The position numbers were made by a program, and so were the translations under genes. Below, piece after piece: positions 1 to 9,101 of a stretch of DNA of 64,000 nucleotides. Source of the DNA: Methylobacter sp. BlB1 (lineage in GTDB: Bacteria; Pseudomonadota; Gammaproteobacteria; Methylococcales; Methylomonadaceae); assembly GCF_015476545.1 (NCBI RefSeq), contig NZ_JADMKV010000012.1, positions 25,347-89,346 of the forward strand. Direction: 5' to 3'. The notes under the pieces were generated by a model that saw only the letters and a list, made by a program, of their open reading frames with translations, had not been told where the DNA came from and did not search any database. Position 1 is the stretch's first letter. Each line of letters opens with the position of its first letter.

Positions 1-321
1 CGGCGTGGAATGGCCGTCGATTCCATGGTGTCTGGCGGATGTGTTATTTCCGGATCGACAGTCAGGCATTCCTTGCTGTTTTCTAATGTTAGGGTCAATT
101 CCTATACCACCTTGAAAGACACGATTGTTCTGCCTGAAGTCAATATTGCCCGCCATTGCCGCATCACGAAAGCCATTATAGAAAAAGGCTGTGAAATACC
201 GGAAGGCACCGTGATCGGCGAAAACAGGGAAGAAGATGAAAAAAGATTTTATGTCAGCCCCGGCGGGGTTGTTTTAGTGACGCCTGATATGCTGGGGCTT
301 CGAAGACACTACGTGAGATAG
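1..321 (+). CDS. glgC: Glucose-1-phosphate adenylyltransferase, C-terminal end (partial)
   Basis: This is the 3' end of an ADP-glucose pyrophosphorylase gene that enters from outside the window. The frame is open from base 1 and encodes about 106 residues of the left-handed beta-helix C-terminal domain. Recognisable GlgC segments are [49 protein letters not shown] and the terminal [10 protein letters not shown]. The enzyme makes ADP-glucose from glucose-1-phosphate and ATP, the committed step of bacterial glycogen synthesis. The first ATG at base 10 is internal, not the true start. The GH57 and malQ genes that follow fit a glycogen locus. Confidence 0.93.
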   Translation, partial: RRGMAVDSMVSGGCVISGSTVRHSLLFSNVRVNSYTTLKDTIVLPEVNIARHCRITKAIIEKGCEIPEGTVIGENREEDEKRFYVSPGGVVLVTPDMLGLRRHYVR

Positions 322-417
322 GCGAAGTGTCGTGAGGGTCTCGAGAAGAAACATTTTATATTTCAGATGAGGTGATTTTGATTACGCCGGACAGTAAAGG
401 ACAAAGCGGACGACATT

Positions 418-2109
418 ATGGTTAAAAAGAAATTGAAATTGGTATTGTGCTGGCACATGCATCAGCCGGAATACAGAGATTTGCAAACCGGCGAATATAA
501 ACTGCCCTGGACGTATCTGCATGTGATTAAAGACTACGTTGATATGGCGGCGCATCTGGAGGCGGCGCCCCAAGCCAAGGCCGTGGTAAATTTTGCGCCT
601 ATCCTGCTGGAACAGATAGAGGACTATGCCAAGCAAGTCAGCAGTTATTTGCACGACGGTATTTCAATTACTGACCCGCTATTGGCGGCGCTGGTTGAAC
701 CCAGCATCCCTGCCGATCCCGAAGCGCGCTTGAAATTGATCAAGGATTGCATGCGCGCCAATCGGGAGCGGCAAATCAATCGTTACCCGGCATTTAAAAA
801 GCTGGTTGAGATGGCCGAGTGGCTTGAACACCATTATGAGTCTTTAAATTACGTCAATTCTCAATTTATTAGCGACATTCTGGTCTGGTATCACCTGGCC
901 TGGATAGGAGAAACCGTCAAGTTAGGGGATATCAGAGTAAAGCGCTTGATAGAAAAAGGTGCCGGTTATACGCTGCATGAAAGACTGGAAATCCTGGAAA
1001 TCATAGGCGAGCAGTTGGCTAACGTCATTCTGAGATATAAGGTATTGGCCAGAAAAGGCCAGATTGAGCTGTCGGTAACGCCTTATGCGCATCCGATCAT
1101 GCCGCTTTTGCTGGATTTGAATTCTACGCATGAAGCCATGCCTCATGCGCCGCTGCCGGAACTGGATGCTTATCCGGGCGGAGAAGAGCGAGTCAGATGG
1201 CATCTTGAAAAAGGCGTGCAGACCTTTAAACGCTTTTTTGGCTTTAAGCCGAAAGGATGCTGGCCTTCGGAGGGCAGTATCAGCGAACAGACGTTGAGAA
1301 TACTGGATGATGTCGGTTTTGACTGGGCCGCAAGCGGCGGCTCAGTGGCGCATAACAGTTTAAATCTGATTGAGGGCGCGGAAAAGCCGAGCATACATCA
1401 TCCGTTTAAGCTTCAAAATACCGATATTGCCTGTTTTTTCCGTGATGACGGATTATCCGACCTGATCGGTTTTGAGTATTCCAAATGGCATGCCGATGAT
1501 GCGGTCAGCGATTTGATCCATCATCTGGAAAATATTGCCAAGCATGAGCCGGGGGATACGGTCGTTTCTATCATTATGGATGGCGAAAACGCCTGGGAAT
1601 ATTTTCCTGCTAACGGTTACTATTTTCTCAGTGCTTTGTATAAACGATTATCCAGTCATCCGGAAATTGAATTAACTACTTTTTCGGAATGCTTGAAAAA
1701 TAAAGTGGATGTGAAGCCTTTGCCCAGACTGGTGGCCGGCAGTTGGGTCTATGGCACTTTCTCGACCTGGATAGGCGATTCCGATAAAAATCGAGGCTGG
1801 GATATGCTCGGTGATGCGAAATGGGCGTTCGATAAGGTTATTTCCACAGGACGCCTGACTGACGATCAGGTGCTCAAGGCCGAGCTTCAGCTGGCTGTCT
1901 GCGAAGGCTCCGACTGGTTCTGGTGGTTTGGCGATTACAATCCCGGAGAAGCGGTCAGTAACTTTGAAAAACAGTTCCGGCTTAATTTGACCAATTTGTA
2001 CAGATTATTAGGTAAGGAACCGCCGGCTTATCTGTCTATGTCATTTACACAGGGTTCAGGCGCTCCGGCTATGGGCGGCGCAATGCGACCCGGTATTGAA
2101 CATATCTAA
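418..2109 (+). CDS. Glycoside hydrolase family 57 protein (alpha-glucan acting)
   Basis: A 563-residue GH57 enzyme. The family's conserved regions are visible: HMHQPEYRD at the N-terminus (His13, His15), the nucleophile region CWPSEGSIS with Glu285 as the likely nucleophile, and IIMDGENAWEYF with Asp388 as the likely acid/base. No signal peptide is present, so it should act in the cytosol on glycogen or maltodextrin. Family members are amylases, 4-alpha-glucanotransferases or branching enzymes, and sequence alone does not separate these. It lies 96 bp after glgC and 21 bp before malQ, so all three are probably co-transcribed for glycogen turnover. Confidence 0.85.
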   Translation: MVKKKLKLVLCWHMHQPEYRDLQTGEYKLPWTYLHVIKDYVDMAAHLEAAPQAKAVVNFAPILLEQIEDYAKQVSSYLHDGISITDPLLAALVEPSIPADPEARLKLIKDCMRANRERQINRYPAFKKLVEMAEWLEHHYESLNYVNSQFISDILVWYHLAWIGETVKLGDIRVKRLIEKGAGYTLHERLEILEIIGEQLANVILRYKVLARKGQIELSVTPYAHPIMPLLLDLNSTHEAMPHAPLPELDAYPGGEERVRWHLEKGVQTFKRFFGFKPKGCWPSEGSISEQTLRILDDVGFDWAASGGSVAHNSLNLIEGAEKPSIHHPFKLQNTDIACFFRDDGLSDLIGFEYSKWHADDAVSDLIHHLENIAKHEPGDTVVSIIMDGENAWEYFPANGYYFLSALYKRLSSHPEIELTTFSECLKNKVDVKPLPRLVAGSWVYGTFSTWIGDSDKNRGWDMLGDAKWAFDKVISTGRLTDDQVLKAELQLAVCEGSDWFWWFGDYNPGEAVSNFEKQFRLNLTNLYRLLGKEPPAYLSMSFTQGSGAPAMGGAMRPGIEHI

Positions 2110-2130
2110 AAAATACTAAACAGGAATGAC

Positions 2131-3591
2131 ATGTTAAACAAACGCCGTGCCGGCATATTATTGCATATCTCGTCGTTACCAGGTGGCGGCATTCAGGGGG
2201 ATTTGGGCCAGGAAGCGTATCATTTTGTCAATTTTCTCGCGGATGCCGGCATCACCGTATGGCAAACGCTGCCCTTGGGCATGACCCATGCGGACCGTTC
2301 ACCTTATCAGTGCTTATCGGCGCATGCAGGCAATCCATTATTTATTAACATGGATTGGCTGGCCAATAAAGGCTGGCTGCCATTATCCGCGCGGGACTAT
2401 CAAAACGCTTCAAATTCCGACAAAGCCTACTTGACGGGAATGGCCTTTCAAGGGTTTCTGGAGCGTGCCGATCCACAGGAGAAGGAGCAGTTTGCGCGTT
2501 TCTGCAAGACGCAGGCATTCTGGCTCGATGATTTTGCCCTATTTATCGCGCTCAGGAATGAGTTTAATCAGCTGTGCTGGATTCAGTGGCCGGAGCACTT
2601 CAAGGAAAGAGATACAAAAGCGATCAAAGAAGCCTGCCGACGCCTGAACGTGGAAATTGAGAAAACCAAATTCGAACAATACGTCTTTTTCAGGCAATGG
2701 CTGGAATTAAAGGCTTACGCTAAACAGCGCGGCGTACTGTTGTTCGGCGATATTCCCATTTTCGTCTCTTACGATAGTGCCGATGTCTGGGCTAACCGTC
2801 AGGTTTTTAAACTTGACGAGTCCGGTCAAATGTCCGTAGTGACAGGCGTGCCGCCCGATTATTTTTCTGCCAAGGGGCAGCGCTGGGGAAATCCTCATTA
2901 TGATTGGGAATATCTTAAGGACACCGGATTCCGCTGGTGGGTTGAGCGTATGCATACCCAGCTTGAGCTCTTCGATATTCTACGTATAGATCACTTTCGA
3001 GGACTTGAGGCTGCCTGGGAAATACCGGCCGAGGAGGAGACGGCGATTCATGGTCAATGGGTTAAGGCGCCAGGAGAAGAACTGCTGAACGCCATAAAAG
3101 CCGAACATGGATCAATTCCGTTGGTTGCTGAGGATCTGGGCGTCATTACCCCGGAAGTCGTGGAACTGCGCGATGAATTTGGGCTGCCGGGTATGAAGAT
3201 TCTGCAGTTTGCTTTCGGAAGCGGACCTGATAATCCGTATTTGCCGAACAATTACGAAAAAAATTGCGTGGTTTATACCGGTACTCACGATAATGATACG
3301 ACTTTAGGCTGGTCGCAAGCATTGAGCGAGGAGGAAAAAAGATTCACTTATGAATATCTCGGCAATCCCTCAATGCCTCTGCATTGTGCTCTGATACACG
3401 CTGCGCTGGCTTCGGTCGCCAATCTGGCGATCATTCCTATGCAGGACGTTCTGGAACTGGATTCCAGTCATCGGATGAACGTTCCCGGCACTGTTGAAGG
3501 CAATTGGCAATGGCGTTTCCAGTGGGACCAGTTGTCGCATGAGCGGGCTGCCAGATTGGCTCATCTTGTTAAATTGTTCAATCGTAATTAA
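2131..3591 (+). CDS. malQ: 4-alpha-glucanotransferase (amylomaltase)
   Basis: A 486-residue GH77 amylomaltase that transfers maltosyl units between alpha-1,4-glucans during glycogen or maltodextrin metabolism. It starts GILLHISSLPG, typical of the family. The catalytic residues are in place: nucleophile Asp287 in LRIDHFRGLEAAWE, general acid/base Glu334 in VAEDLG, and Asp387 in GTHDNDTTLGW. The length fits short bacterial MalQ enzymes. It follows the GH57 gene by 21 bp, and a hairpin terminator lies just after its stop codon, which marks the end of the glycogen operon. Confidence 0.95.
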   Translation: MLNKRRAGILLHISSLPGGGIQGDLGQEAYHFVNFLADAGITVWQTLPLGMTHADRSPYQCLSAHAGNPLFINMDWLANKGWLPLSARDYQNASNSDKAYLTGMAFQGFLERADPQEKEQFARFCKTQAFWLDDFALFIALRNEFNQLCWIQWPEHFKERDTKAIKEACRRLNVEIEKTKFEQYVFFRQWLELKAYAKQRGVLLFGDIPIFVSYDSADVWANRQVFKLDESGQMSVVTGVPPDYFSAKGQRWGNPHYDWEYLKDTGFRWWVERMHTQLELFDILRIDHFRGLEAAWEIPAEEETAIHGQWVKAPGEELLNAIKAEHGSIPLVAEDLGVITPEVVELRDEFGLPGMKILQFAFGSGPDNPYLPNNYEKNCVVYTGTHDNDTTLGWSQALSEEEKRFTYEYLGNPSMPLHCALIHAALASVANLAIIPMQDVLELDSSHRMNVPGTVEGNWQWRFQWDQLSHERAARLAHLVKLFNRN

Positions 3592-3595
3592 GACG

Positions 3596-3622
3596 AGGCG
3601 ACCTTGAGAGGTCGCCTTTGCC
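3596..3622 (+). terminator. Hairpin terminator after malQ
   Basis: An 8-bp perfect stem (AGGCGACC at 3596-3603 with GGTCGCCT at 3610-3617) has a 6-nt loop and is followed by a short T-rich stretch. It sits between the convergent malQ and xoxJ genes and may serve both. Confidence 0.65.
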
Positions 3623-3636
3623 TTTATCAGGATAAT

Positions 3637-4506
3637 TTAATCATCATCTTCATGCTTCACCTGTCTCGGTATCGGCAATAAAGGGACGTTGTAGCTTTTA
3701 ATGATCGCTTGAATCTTGTCCGCGTTGGCGGCAATCAGTTTATTGAGTGTTTCCTGTCTGGCCTTATCGCCAAAGCGCACGCCCATCGCCATCGAGAAGT
3801 CGAACTTCATGCCGGGGGCTGACTGCATCGGAATCATCGTATAACTGTTCTTGGGGCTTTCGGAAATGACATAGCCGGCCATCGGGCCCCAAAGAATAAC
3901 CATGTCAATCTTTTTCGCGTTCAGATCTTTGAGCATCTGCATGGCTACGTTATTTTCCGCATCGCCTGACATGGATTGATAGGGAATGCCTTGGTCAAGC
4001 AGGCCGCTTTGCTGCAGCCAGGCTGTTCCTGGGCCGCGGTCAAACATGGCAATCCGCAATTTTTCCTGACGCTCCGGCGAAAGATCGGCCAACTGAGAAG
4101 CATCCTTTATGTCATCCCAGCCGCGGCCCTTGGCAATCAACAGCACATAAGTTGAATGGTAGTAGGGCACTGTCGTTAACGTGAGGTCATAGTCGGCAGG
4201 AACTCCCATAATGACATCGCACTTAAACTCTTTACTGTCTGCATCGTTTTCTTTTAATGGCGCGTTCAAGGTATTGCGAACAAAGCCGATACGTTGAGGA
4301 AGCCATGTGTATTCAAGCGTCTGTCCGAGTTCCTTGGCGAACAGTTCGGCGATTTTATTTTCAAAGCCGTCCTGACTTTTAGTCGAATAAGGCGGGTTCA
4401 GTGGATCTGCGCAGACTTTGAATTTTTCTTCTGCTGCGGCCGAAAACGTCATTGCGGTTAAAAATAACCCGGCAAGTACTCTATGAATCTGATGCGAAGC
4501 CCGCAT
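3637..4506 (-). CDS. xoxJ: XoxJ-type periplasmic binding protein of the lanthanide methanol dehydrogenase system
   Basis: A family-3-like periplasmic solute-binding protein of the MxaJ/XoxJ group. The start is placed at 4506 (289 residues) because AGGAGA lies just upstream and a signal peptide (about residues 1-24, ending SAAAEE) begins there; the frame stays open 12 codons further upstream. The mature protein opens FKVCADPLNPPYS, characteristic of quinoprotein-dehydrogenase-associated binding proteins. In related systems XoxJ is encoded beside xoxF and has been proposed to help assemble or activate the enzyme. Here it is separated from xoxF by one small gene on the same strand, with a terminator directly after xoxF. 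The usual cytochrome partner gene xoxG is not in the window. Confidence 0.85.
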   Translation of the reverse strand: MRASHQIHRVLAGLFLTAMTFSAAAEEKFKVCADPLNPPYSTKSQDGFENKIAELFAKELGQTLEYTWLPQRIGFVRNTLNAPLKENDADSKEFKCDVIMGVPADYDLTLTTVPYYHSTYVLLIAKGRGWDDIKDASQLADLSPERQEKLRIAMFDRGPGTAWLQQSGLLDQGIPYQSMSGDAENNVAMQMLKDLNAKKIDMVILWGPMAGYVISESPKNSYTMIPMQSAPGMKFDFSMAMGVRFGDKARQETLNKLIAANADKIQAIIKSYNVPLLPIPRQVKHEDDD

Positions 4507-4599
4507 TAAGTTCTCCTTGTGTAAATTGAACAATAAGAACAACTAGTTTACTGTATAACGAATTGTTATTTAAACAAAAAGTTAGTTCAATGCAGGTAT

Positions 4600-5076
4600 T
4601 TAGACCTGGTCAGGTAGCATTGTATCCGGCTTAATGTTAAGTTCGGCGAAGATTTTCGTTAATAGCTTTTTTTCTTCATCAATAATTCTGTCTCTTAATC
4701 CGTAAGGATACTGGGTCGTACAGGCCGCGGCGATGTCCAGGCAGTATTCAAAAATGGTTGGATGTCTATGCGTGGGCACTGCCTTAGAGACAATTGATCT
4801 CAATTCTGTCAGCAAGCGGGACGAAGGCCGGTTATGCGCAAAGCGATCAAGAAAAGCATCGGCATCTTCAGAAGTGACTACCTGAATGCCTGCTATGCGG
4901 TCCAAGAAGGCAATATGCTCGATAAGAAAGTTATAGAGAAGTCTTAACTCTCCTGGCTGATTATCGTCATCGGCCCATATGATTTCAATCAATGGCATCA
5001 AATCCAGAAAATAAAAATCGGCAGGGCGCAGATTGAATTCGTTCATTAATTGATCGAATGCATATTGCGGTGACAT
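4600..5076 (-). CDS. Uncharacterised helical protein, TerB-like
   Basis: A 158-residue all-helical, acidic, probably cytosolic protein without signal peptide. The stretch LMPLIEIIWADDDNQPGEL resembles the metal-binding first repeat of TerB-fold proteins, which usually have an acidic cluster after a hydrophobic helix; this is a weak resemblance only. AAGGAA precedes the start. It sits between xoxF and xoxJ on the same strand, so a link to methanol oxidation or metal handling is possible but rests on position alone. I do not recognise a characterised relative. Confidence 0.6.
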   Translation of the reverse strand: MSPQYAFDQLMNEFNLRPADFYFLDLMPLIEIIWADDDNQPGELRLLYNFLIEHIAFLDRIAGIQVVTSEDADAFLDRFAHNRPSSRLLTELRSIVSKAVPTHRHPTIFEYCLDIAAACTTQYPYGLRDRIIDEEKKLLTKIFAELNIKPDTMLPDQV

Positions 5077-5152
5077 AGAATTTCCTTATAAGGGATAGAA
5101 AAATCTAACTATAGCTCAGGTTTATATTATGTCTAGCTTAGGAAACGGAACA

Positions 5153-5190
5153 GCAAAAAAAAGCCCTGACCGGTAATCGGCCAGGGCTTT
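5153..5190 (-). terminator. Rho-independent terminator of xoxF
   Basis: A 10-bp stem with one mismatch (AGCCCTGACC at 5162-5171, GGCCAGGGCT at 5180-5189) is followed, in the minus-strand direction, by a run of eight or more T (the A tract at about 5153-5161). It lies 33 bp past the xoxF stop codon and would separate xoxF from the downstream genes. Confidence 0.85.
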
Positions 5191-5221
5191 TAGGATCAAT
5201 CTAAAAAATCAGATCGATTTA

Positions 5222-7075
5222 TTAATTAGGTAATGCGAATACAGTTAATGTACCACCTAATTTAGTGAAAGAGCTCAAGCTTCTGTATGCGCCCACAGCA
5301 CCTAAACCTTCAGAGTTTGAGTTTTCTTCACCGGTGTCAAGACCGGCAGCGATACCGATACCAGCCCAGCCGCCGATACCTGACAGAACGCCAACGTATT
5401 GTTTGCCGTTGTATTCCCAGGTATTAACGTTGCCGATGATGCCGGAAGGTGTTTTGAATCTGTACAATTCTTTACCGGTTTTAGCATCAACCGCTTTCAG
5501 GTAGCCTTCCAGAGTGCCGTAGAATACAACGCCGCCGGCTGTAGCAACAGAACCTGACCATACAGAGAATTGCTCTTTGTTAGACCAGGCGATTTTACCG
5601 GTTTTAGCGTCATACGCTGTAAATTGACCCAGGTTGGTTGAGTCATCAGGTTTGCCTGTTATAACGTCTGCGCCAGCAGGTTCCATGGTCAATGTGGCGC
5701 CTACATAAGGTTGGCCAGCTGTGTATGAAACTTCGAATGGCTCGTAGTTCATGCACAAGTGGTTGCCAGAGATGTAGAACAGGCCGGTGTCAGGAGAGTA
5801 AGACACAGGCTGTTGGTTTTTGCTACCTAATGCAGCAGGGCAAACGCCTTCAGTGTTTACGTCTTCACCGTTTTGTTCGGTAGAGTATTTAGAGACAACT
5901 TGAGGACGACCTGTTTTCATGTCAACGTGGGTAGCCCAGTTAACAGATTTGTCGAATTTTTCAGCAACCAGCAATTCACCAGTTTCACGATCTAACGTGT
6001 AGCCAAAACCGTTACGGTCGAAATGCACGATAGTTTTGTGCATTTTGCCTTTGACTTCCTGGTCAACCAGAACTGTTTCGTTGATGCCGTCGAAATCCCA
6101 CTCGTCGTGAGGAGTCATTTGGTAAACCCATTTAACTTCCCCGGTGTCAGCATCACGAGCCCATAGAGACATGGACCATTTGTTGTCGCCAGGACGTTGT
6201 ACAGGGTTCCAAGTAGATGGGTTGCCTGATCCGTAATATACCAGGTTCAATTTAGGATCGTAGCTGTACCAACCCCAGGTTGTACCGCCGCCGATTTTCC
6301 ATTGGTCGCCTTCCCAAGTGCTTGTGCTTGAGTTTTCGCCAACTGGAGTAACTTTACCGTCTTTCCAGGTTGTTGTCTTTTTAGGATCGATCAGCGTATC
6401 GCCGTCTGGTCCCATGCTGTAGCCTTTCCAAGCCAGTTCGCCAGTTCTGATGTCATAAGCGGCCAAGAAACCACGAACACCGAATTCACCACCAGAAATG
6501 CCAGTGATTACTTTGTCTTTGACAACTAATGGCGCTTGCGTGTTGGTCATGCCCAGTTTAGGATCGCCGTTTTGTACGCTCCATACGCGTTTACCGGTTT
6601 TAGCATCCAAAGCTGTTAAAACGGTATCAGATTGTTGCAAGAAGATTTTGCCGTCGCCGTAAGCTAAACCGCGGTTAACAGTGTCGCAGCACATAACCGG
6701 AATAGTAACATCAGCATCTTGTGTAGGTGTGAATTCCCAAATTACAGACTGAGTTTTTTGGTCAATCGCGTAAACAGTGTTGGGGAATGGCGTGTGGATG
6801 TAAAGAATGTCATTAACTACCAGTGGGCCGCCTTCATGACCACGTAATACACCTGTAGAAAAAGACCATGCAGGTTGCAGATTTTTAACGTTGTTGACGT
6901 TGATCTGATTCAGTTTGCTGTAACGAGTACCTGCGTAGTTGCCACCCCAAGTAGCCCAGTTAGCTGGGTTTTGAGTCAATTTCTCAACTTCGGTGTTAGC
7001 AGTTGAAACCGCTGGCGCAGCTAAAATAGCAGCCACACTTGAAGCAAGCAGCCAACTTTTTAAAGGCTTCTTCAT
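5222..7075 (-). CDS. xoxF: Lanthanide-dependent PQQ methanol dehydrogenase XoxF
   Basis: A 617-residue PQQ beta-propeller quinoprotein that oxidises methanol to formaldehyde (or further) in the periplasm. It has an N-terminal signal peptide (about 26 residues). Diagnostic residues are present: adjacent cysteines Cys129-Cys130 that form the disulphide over PQQ, metal ligands Glu197 (GGEFGVRG) and Asn285 (GSGNPS), catalytic Asp327, and an extra Asp329 in HDEWDFDG. That Asp-X-Asp pair marks lanthanide-dependent XoxF; calcium MxaF has Ala there. Start choice is supported by CAGGAG 8-9 bases before ATG. No mxaF is in the window. It has its own terminator and a long upstream region. Confidence 0.96.
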   Translation of the reverse strand: MKKPLKSWLLASSVAAILAAPAVSTANTEVEKLTQNPANWATWGGNYAGTRYSKLNQINVNNVKNLQPAWSFSTGVLRGHEGGPLVVNDILYIHTPFPNTVYAIDQKTQSVIWEFTPTQDADVTIPVMCCDTVNRGLAYGDGKIFLQQSDTVLTALDAKTGKRVWSVQNGDPKLGMTNTQAPLVVKDKVITGISGGEFGVRGFLAAYDIRTGELAWKGYSMGPDGDTLIDPKKTTTWKDGKVTPVGENSSTSTWEGDQWKIGGGTTWGWYSYDPKLNLVYYGSGNPSTWNPVQRPGDNKWSMSLWARDADTGEVKWVYQMTPHDEWDFDGINETVLVDQEVKGKMHKTIVHFDRNGFGYTLDRETGELLVAEKFDKSVNWATHVDMKTGRPQVVSKYSTEQNGEDVNTEGVCPAALGSKNQQPVSYSPDTGLFYISGNHLCMNYEPFEVSYTAGQPYVGATLTMEPAGADVITGKPDDSTNLGQFTAYDAKTGKIAWSNKEQFSVWSGSVATAGGVVFYGTLEGYLKAVDAKTGKELYRFKTPSGIIGNVNTWEYNGKQYVGVLSGIGGWAGIGIAAGLDTGEENSNSEGLGAVGAYRSLSSFTKLGGTLTVFALPN

Positions 7076-7081
7076 ATATAT

Positions 7082-7275
7082 TTCTCCTGATATTCTGCTA
7101 ATTAGACAGAATACTGATTATGTTTTTTAAGACTAATATTAGTTTTAAAGCATTAGGGTGACTTCTTATTCTAAAAGGAATTTTTCCTGGTCACACCAGA
7201 CGCCTAAATTTAATGATTTTGCCTCAAAAGTCAACTTTTAAGGTGATTATAAGATCTTTACTGTGTGCTTGTCTG
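7082..7275 (-). promoter_or_regulatory. Candidate xoxF promoter and leader
   Basis: On the minus strand a perfect TATAAT (7246-7251 on the plus strand as ATTATA) lies 18 bp downstream of CAGACA (7270-7275), a sigma-70-like pair. It would give a leader of about 160 bases before xoxF. The Shine-Dalgarno AGGAG is at about 7084-7088. This is motif reading only. Confidence 0.35.
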
Positions 7276-7533
7276 AGCTAAGATTGCGGAAAGTAATCAA
7301 TGTTTATTTCTTCAAAATAAAACACATATCCTATAAAAATACTGGAAATTTAATGGTTTTTTGAGTCTGTCAGTCCTGGCGTACATGGCAACTTTATCTC
7401 GATATACCGCCTGCTTTTGCGATTGGCTTGCATTGATGGGCTTGAATTTAGCGGAGCCTCACCTGACTAGGAAATCTAATAAAGGCCGATACCTAGATCT
7501 GAATGTCAGACTTTATTTAACTTAATCGTTAGG
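7276..7533. other. Gene-free remainder of the xoxF-lpxH spacer
   Basis: Together with the xoxF leader this makes a 458-bp gap between xoxF and the lpxH stop codon. I see no RNA gene or repeat here. A 46-codon plus-strand frame at about 7386 has no ribosome-binding site and is not called. Confidence 0.5.
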
Positions 7534-8259
7534 TTAAATGGTTTCTATGCGATAACCATTGCGGTTCCAGCACAACACCTCGGCCGCATCCCTTCGCCAA
7601 GCGGAAAGTACAAAGCGTTGGGCCGGCTGACCGTTTATTTCGAAGTCATGAACGCTGGGCCGGTGAGTATGTCCATGAATCAGGCGCAAGCAGTTGTGTT
7701 CCCGCATGACGGTTACTACCGTGTCTTGATTGACGTCCATGATTTCCAGAGTTTTTTTACGTTTATGAAAGTGGCTACGAAAACGGTACCAGCGAGCCAT
7801 CAGTAAACGTAGGAGCAACGGTTTCGATAAGACATAGCGTTTCCATTCCGGCGTATGTGATTTGGCTCTAAAAGCCTGATAGGGCAGGTCGTCGGTGCAG
7901 AGCAAATCGCCGTGTGTGAGCAAGGTAGACATGCCATAAAGATCAATAACCGCATAATCATCAATCAAAGTCACACCGGTCTCCTGGCAGAATTTATCGC
8001 CCAGCAGGAAATCGCGGTTGCCTTGCTGTAAATAGACTTTCGCGCCCGAACCGGTCAATTGCTTCAGATGTTTCCGAATCTTGCTGTTGGGCGGAGTAGG
8101 GTCGTCATCGCCTATCCAAGCATCAAAAAGATCCCCCAGAATATAAATAGCTTCTGCCTTAGTGGCTCGCTGTTCAAGAAAGTCTAGAAATCGGCGCGTG
8201 ATTTCAGGTTTATCCAGAGAGATATGGAGATCTGATATGAATAGGATGTCTTTATTCAT
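7534..8259 (-). CDS. lpxH: UDP-2,3-diacylglucosamine diphosphatase
   Basis: A 241-residue metallophosphoesterase that hydrolyses UDP-2,3-diacylglucosamine to lipid X plus UMP in lipid A synthesis at the inner membrane. All five metal-binding blocks are visible: ISDLHISLD, LGDLFDAWIGDD, QGNRDFLLG, LTHGDLLCTDD and HGHTHRPS. The ATG at 8259 is preferred because it gives the family's usual length (about 240). An upstream TTG at 8283 would place the start inside the terminator hairpin of the preceding gene. Confidence 0.93.
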   Translation of the reverse strand: MNKDILFISDLHISLDKPEITRRFLDFLEQRATKAEAIYILGDLFDAWIGDDDPTPPNSKIRKHLKQLTGSGAKVYLQQGNRDFLLGDKFCQETGVTLIDDYAVIDLYGMSTLLTHGDLLCTDDLPYQAFRAKSHTPEWKRYVLSKPLLLRLLMARWYRFRSHFHKRKKTLEIMDVNQDTVVTVMREHNCLRLIHGHTHRPSVHDFEINGQPAQRFVLSAWRRDAAEVLCWNRNGYRIETI

Positions 8260-8272
8260 GAAGAAATAGTGC

Positions 8273-8310
8273 AAAAAGCCCAAGGCAGCATTAGGTTTTG
8301 CCTTGGGCTT
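8273..8310 (-). terminator. Rho-independent terminator of the cyclophilin gene
   Basis: A 12-bp perfect stem (AAGCCCAAGGCA at 8276-8287 with TGCCTTGGGCTT at 8299-8310) is followed by five T in the minus direction. It lies between the cyclophilin stop codon and lpxH. Confidence 0.8.
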
Positions 8311-8335
8311 CTAGTCATTCCTCTTGGTTTGGCGA

Positions 8336-8914
8336 TTATTTAATGACTTCAGCTTTTTCAATCACGATGTCGGTTTTAGGTACATCCTGATGCGGGCCGC
8401 GATTGCCTGTCGGTTGCTTGGCCATGGCGTCGACTACTTCCATGCCTTCAACCACTTCGCCAAAAACGGCATAACCCCAGCCATTAGGCGTAGGGCTGGT
8501 GTAGTTCAGGAATGAATTGTCTTTGTAGTTGATAAAAAATTGCGCAGTTGCAGAGTCAGGGTCTGGTGTACGGGCCATGGCGATAGTGCCGCGGCTGTTC
8601 GGCAGACCGTTGTTGGCTTCGTTTTTAATAGGTGCATGGGTGGCTTTTTGGTTGAAGCTGGTATCAAAGCCGCCGCCTTGTGCCATAAAGCCTGGGATGA
8701 CGCGATGGAAAATAGTGCCGTTGTAAAAGCCTTCGTTAACATAGGTCAGAAAATTTGCCGATGAAGCAGGCGCTTTTTCAGAATTCAGCTGAATGACGAT
8801 TTCGCCGAGTGTCGTCGTTAATTTAACTTTTGGTTGTGTGTCAGGCATTTTGTTTTCCTTAGCAAAAGAAAGTGTTGTTAGAGACAGCATCATGGAAAGA
8901 ATAAGGATGCGCAT
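8336..8914 (-). CDS. ppiA: Periplasmic peptidyl-prolyl cis-trans isomerase, cyclophilin type
   Basis: A 192-residue cyclophilin with an N-terminal signal peptide (about residues 1-18), so it should catalyse proline isomerisation during folding of exported proteins. Cyclophilin core motifs are present: [44 protein letters not shown] and SATAQFFIN. The start at 8914 is chosen because AAGGA precedes it at the right distance and it begins the signal peptide; the frame is open eight codons upstream. The gene is followed by a strong terminator and so is likely monocistronic. Confidence 0.92.
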   Translation of the reverse strand: MRILILSMMLSLTTLSFAKENKMPDTQPKVKLTTTLGEIVIQLNSEKAPASSANFLTYVNEGFYNGTIFHRVIPGFMAQGGGFDTSFNQKATHAPIKNEANNGLPNSRGTIAMARTPDPDSATAQFFINYKDNSFLNYTSPTPNGWGYAVFGEVVEGMEVVDAMAKQPTGNRGPHQDVPKTDIVIEKAEVIK

Positions 8915-9101
8915 GGATTTTCCTTGTGGGTGATGCAAAGGGCAGATTCTATGTGTTTTTATCTTGAAAGAGAAGTATGTGCTTGGTAAATTGTGCGGTT
9001 TTTGTTTATAAATCTACATAAATTTCATCTGGCTGGCTGTCTTGCAGAAGTTGATTACAGGCACTTAGGCGGATTCTTTAACGATATGGCATGGTAACTC
9101 A

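Noticed and set aside
7386..7526. 46-codon plus-strand frame upstream of xoxF
   Set aside because: No ribosome-binding site and no recognisable product; probably chance.
8260..8283. Upstream TTG start for lpxH
   Set aside because: It lies inside the terminator hairpin of the preceding gene and would make the protein longer than the family norm.
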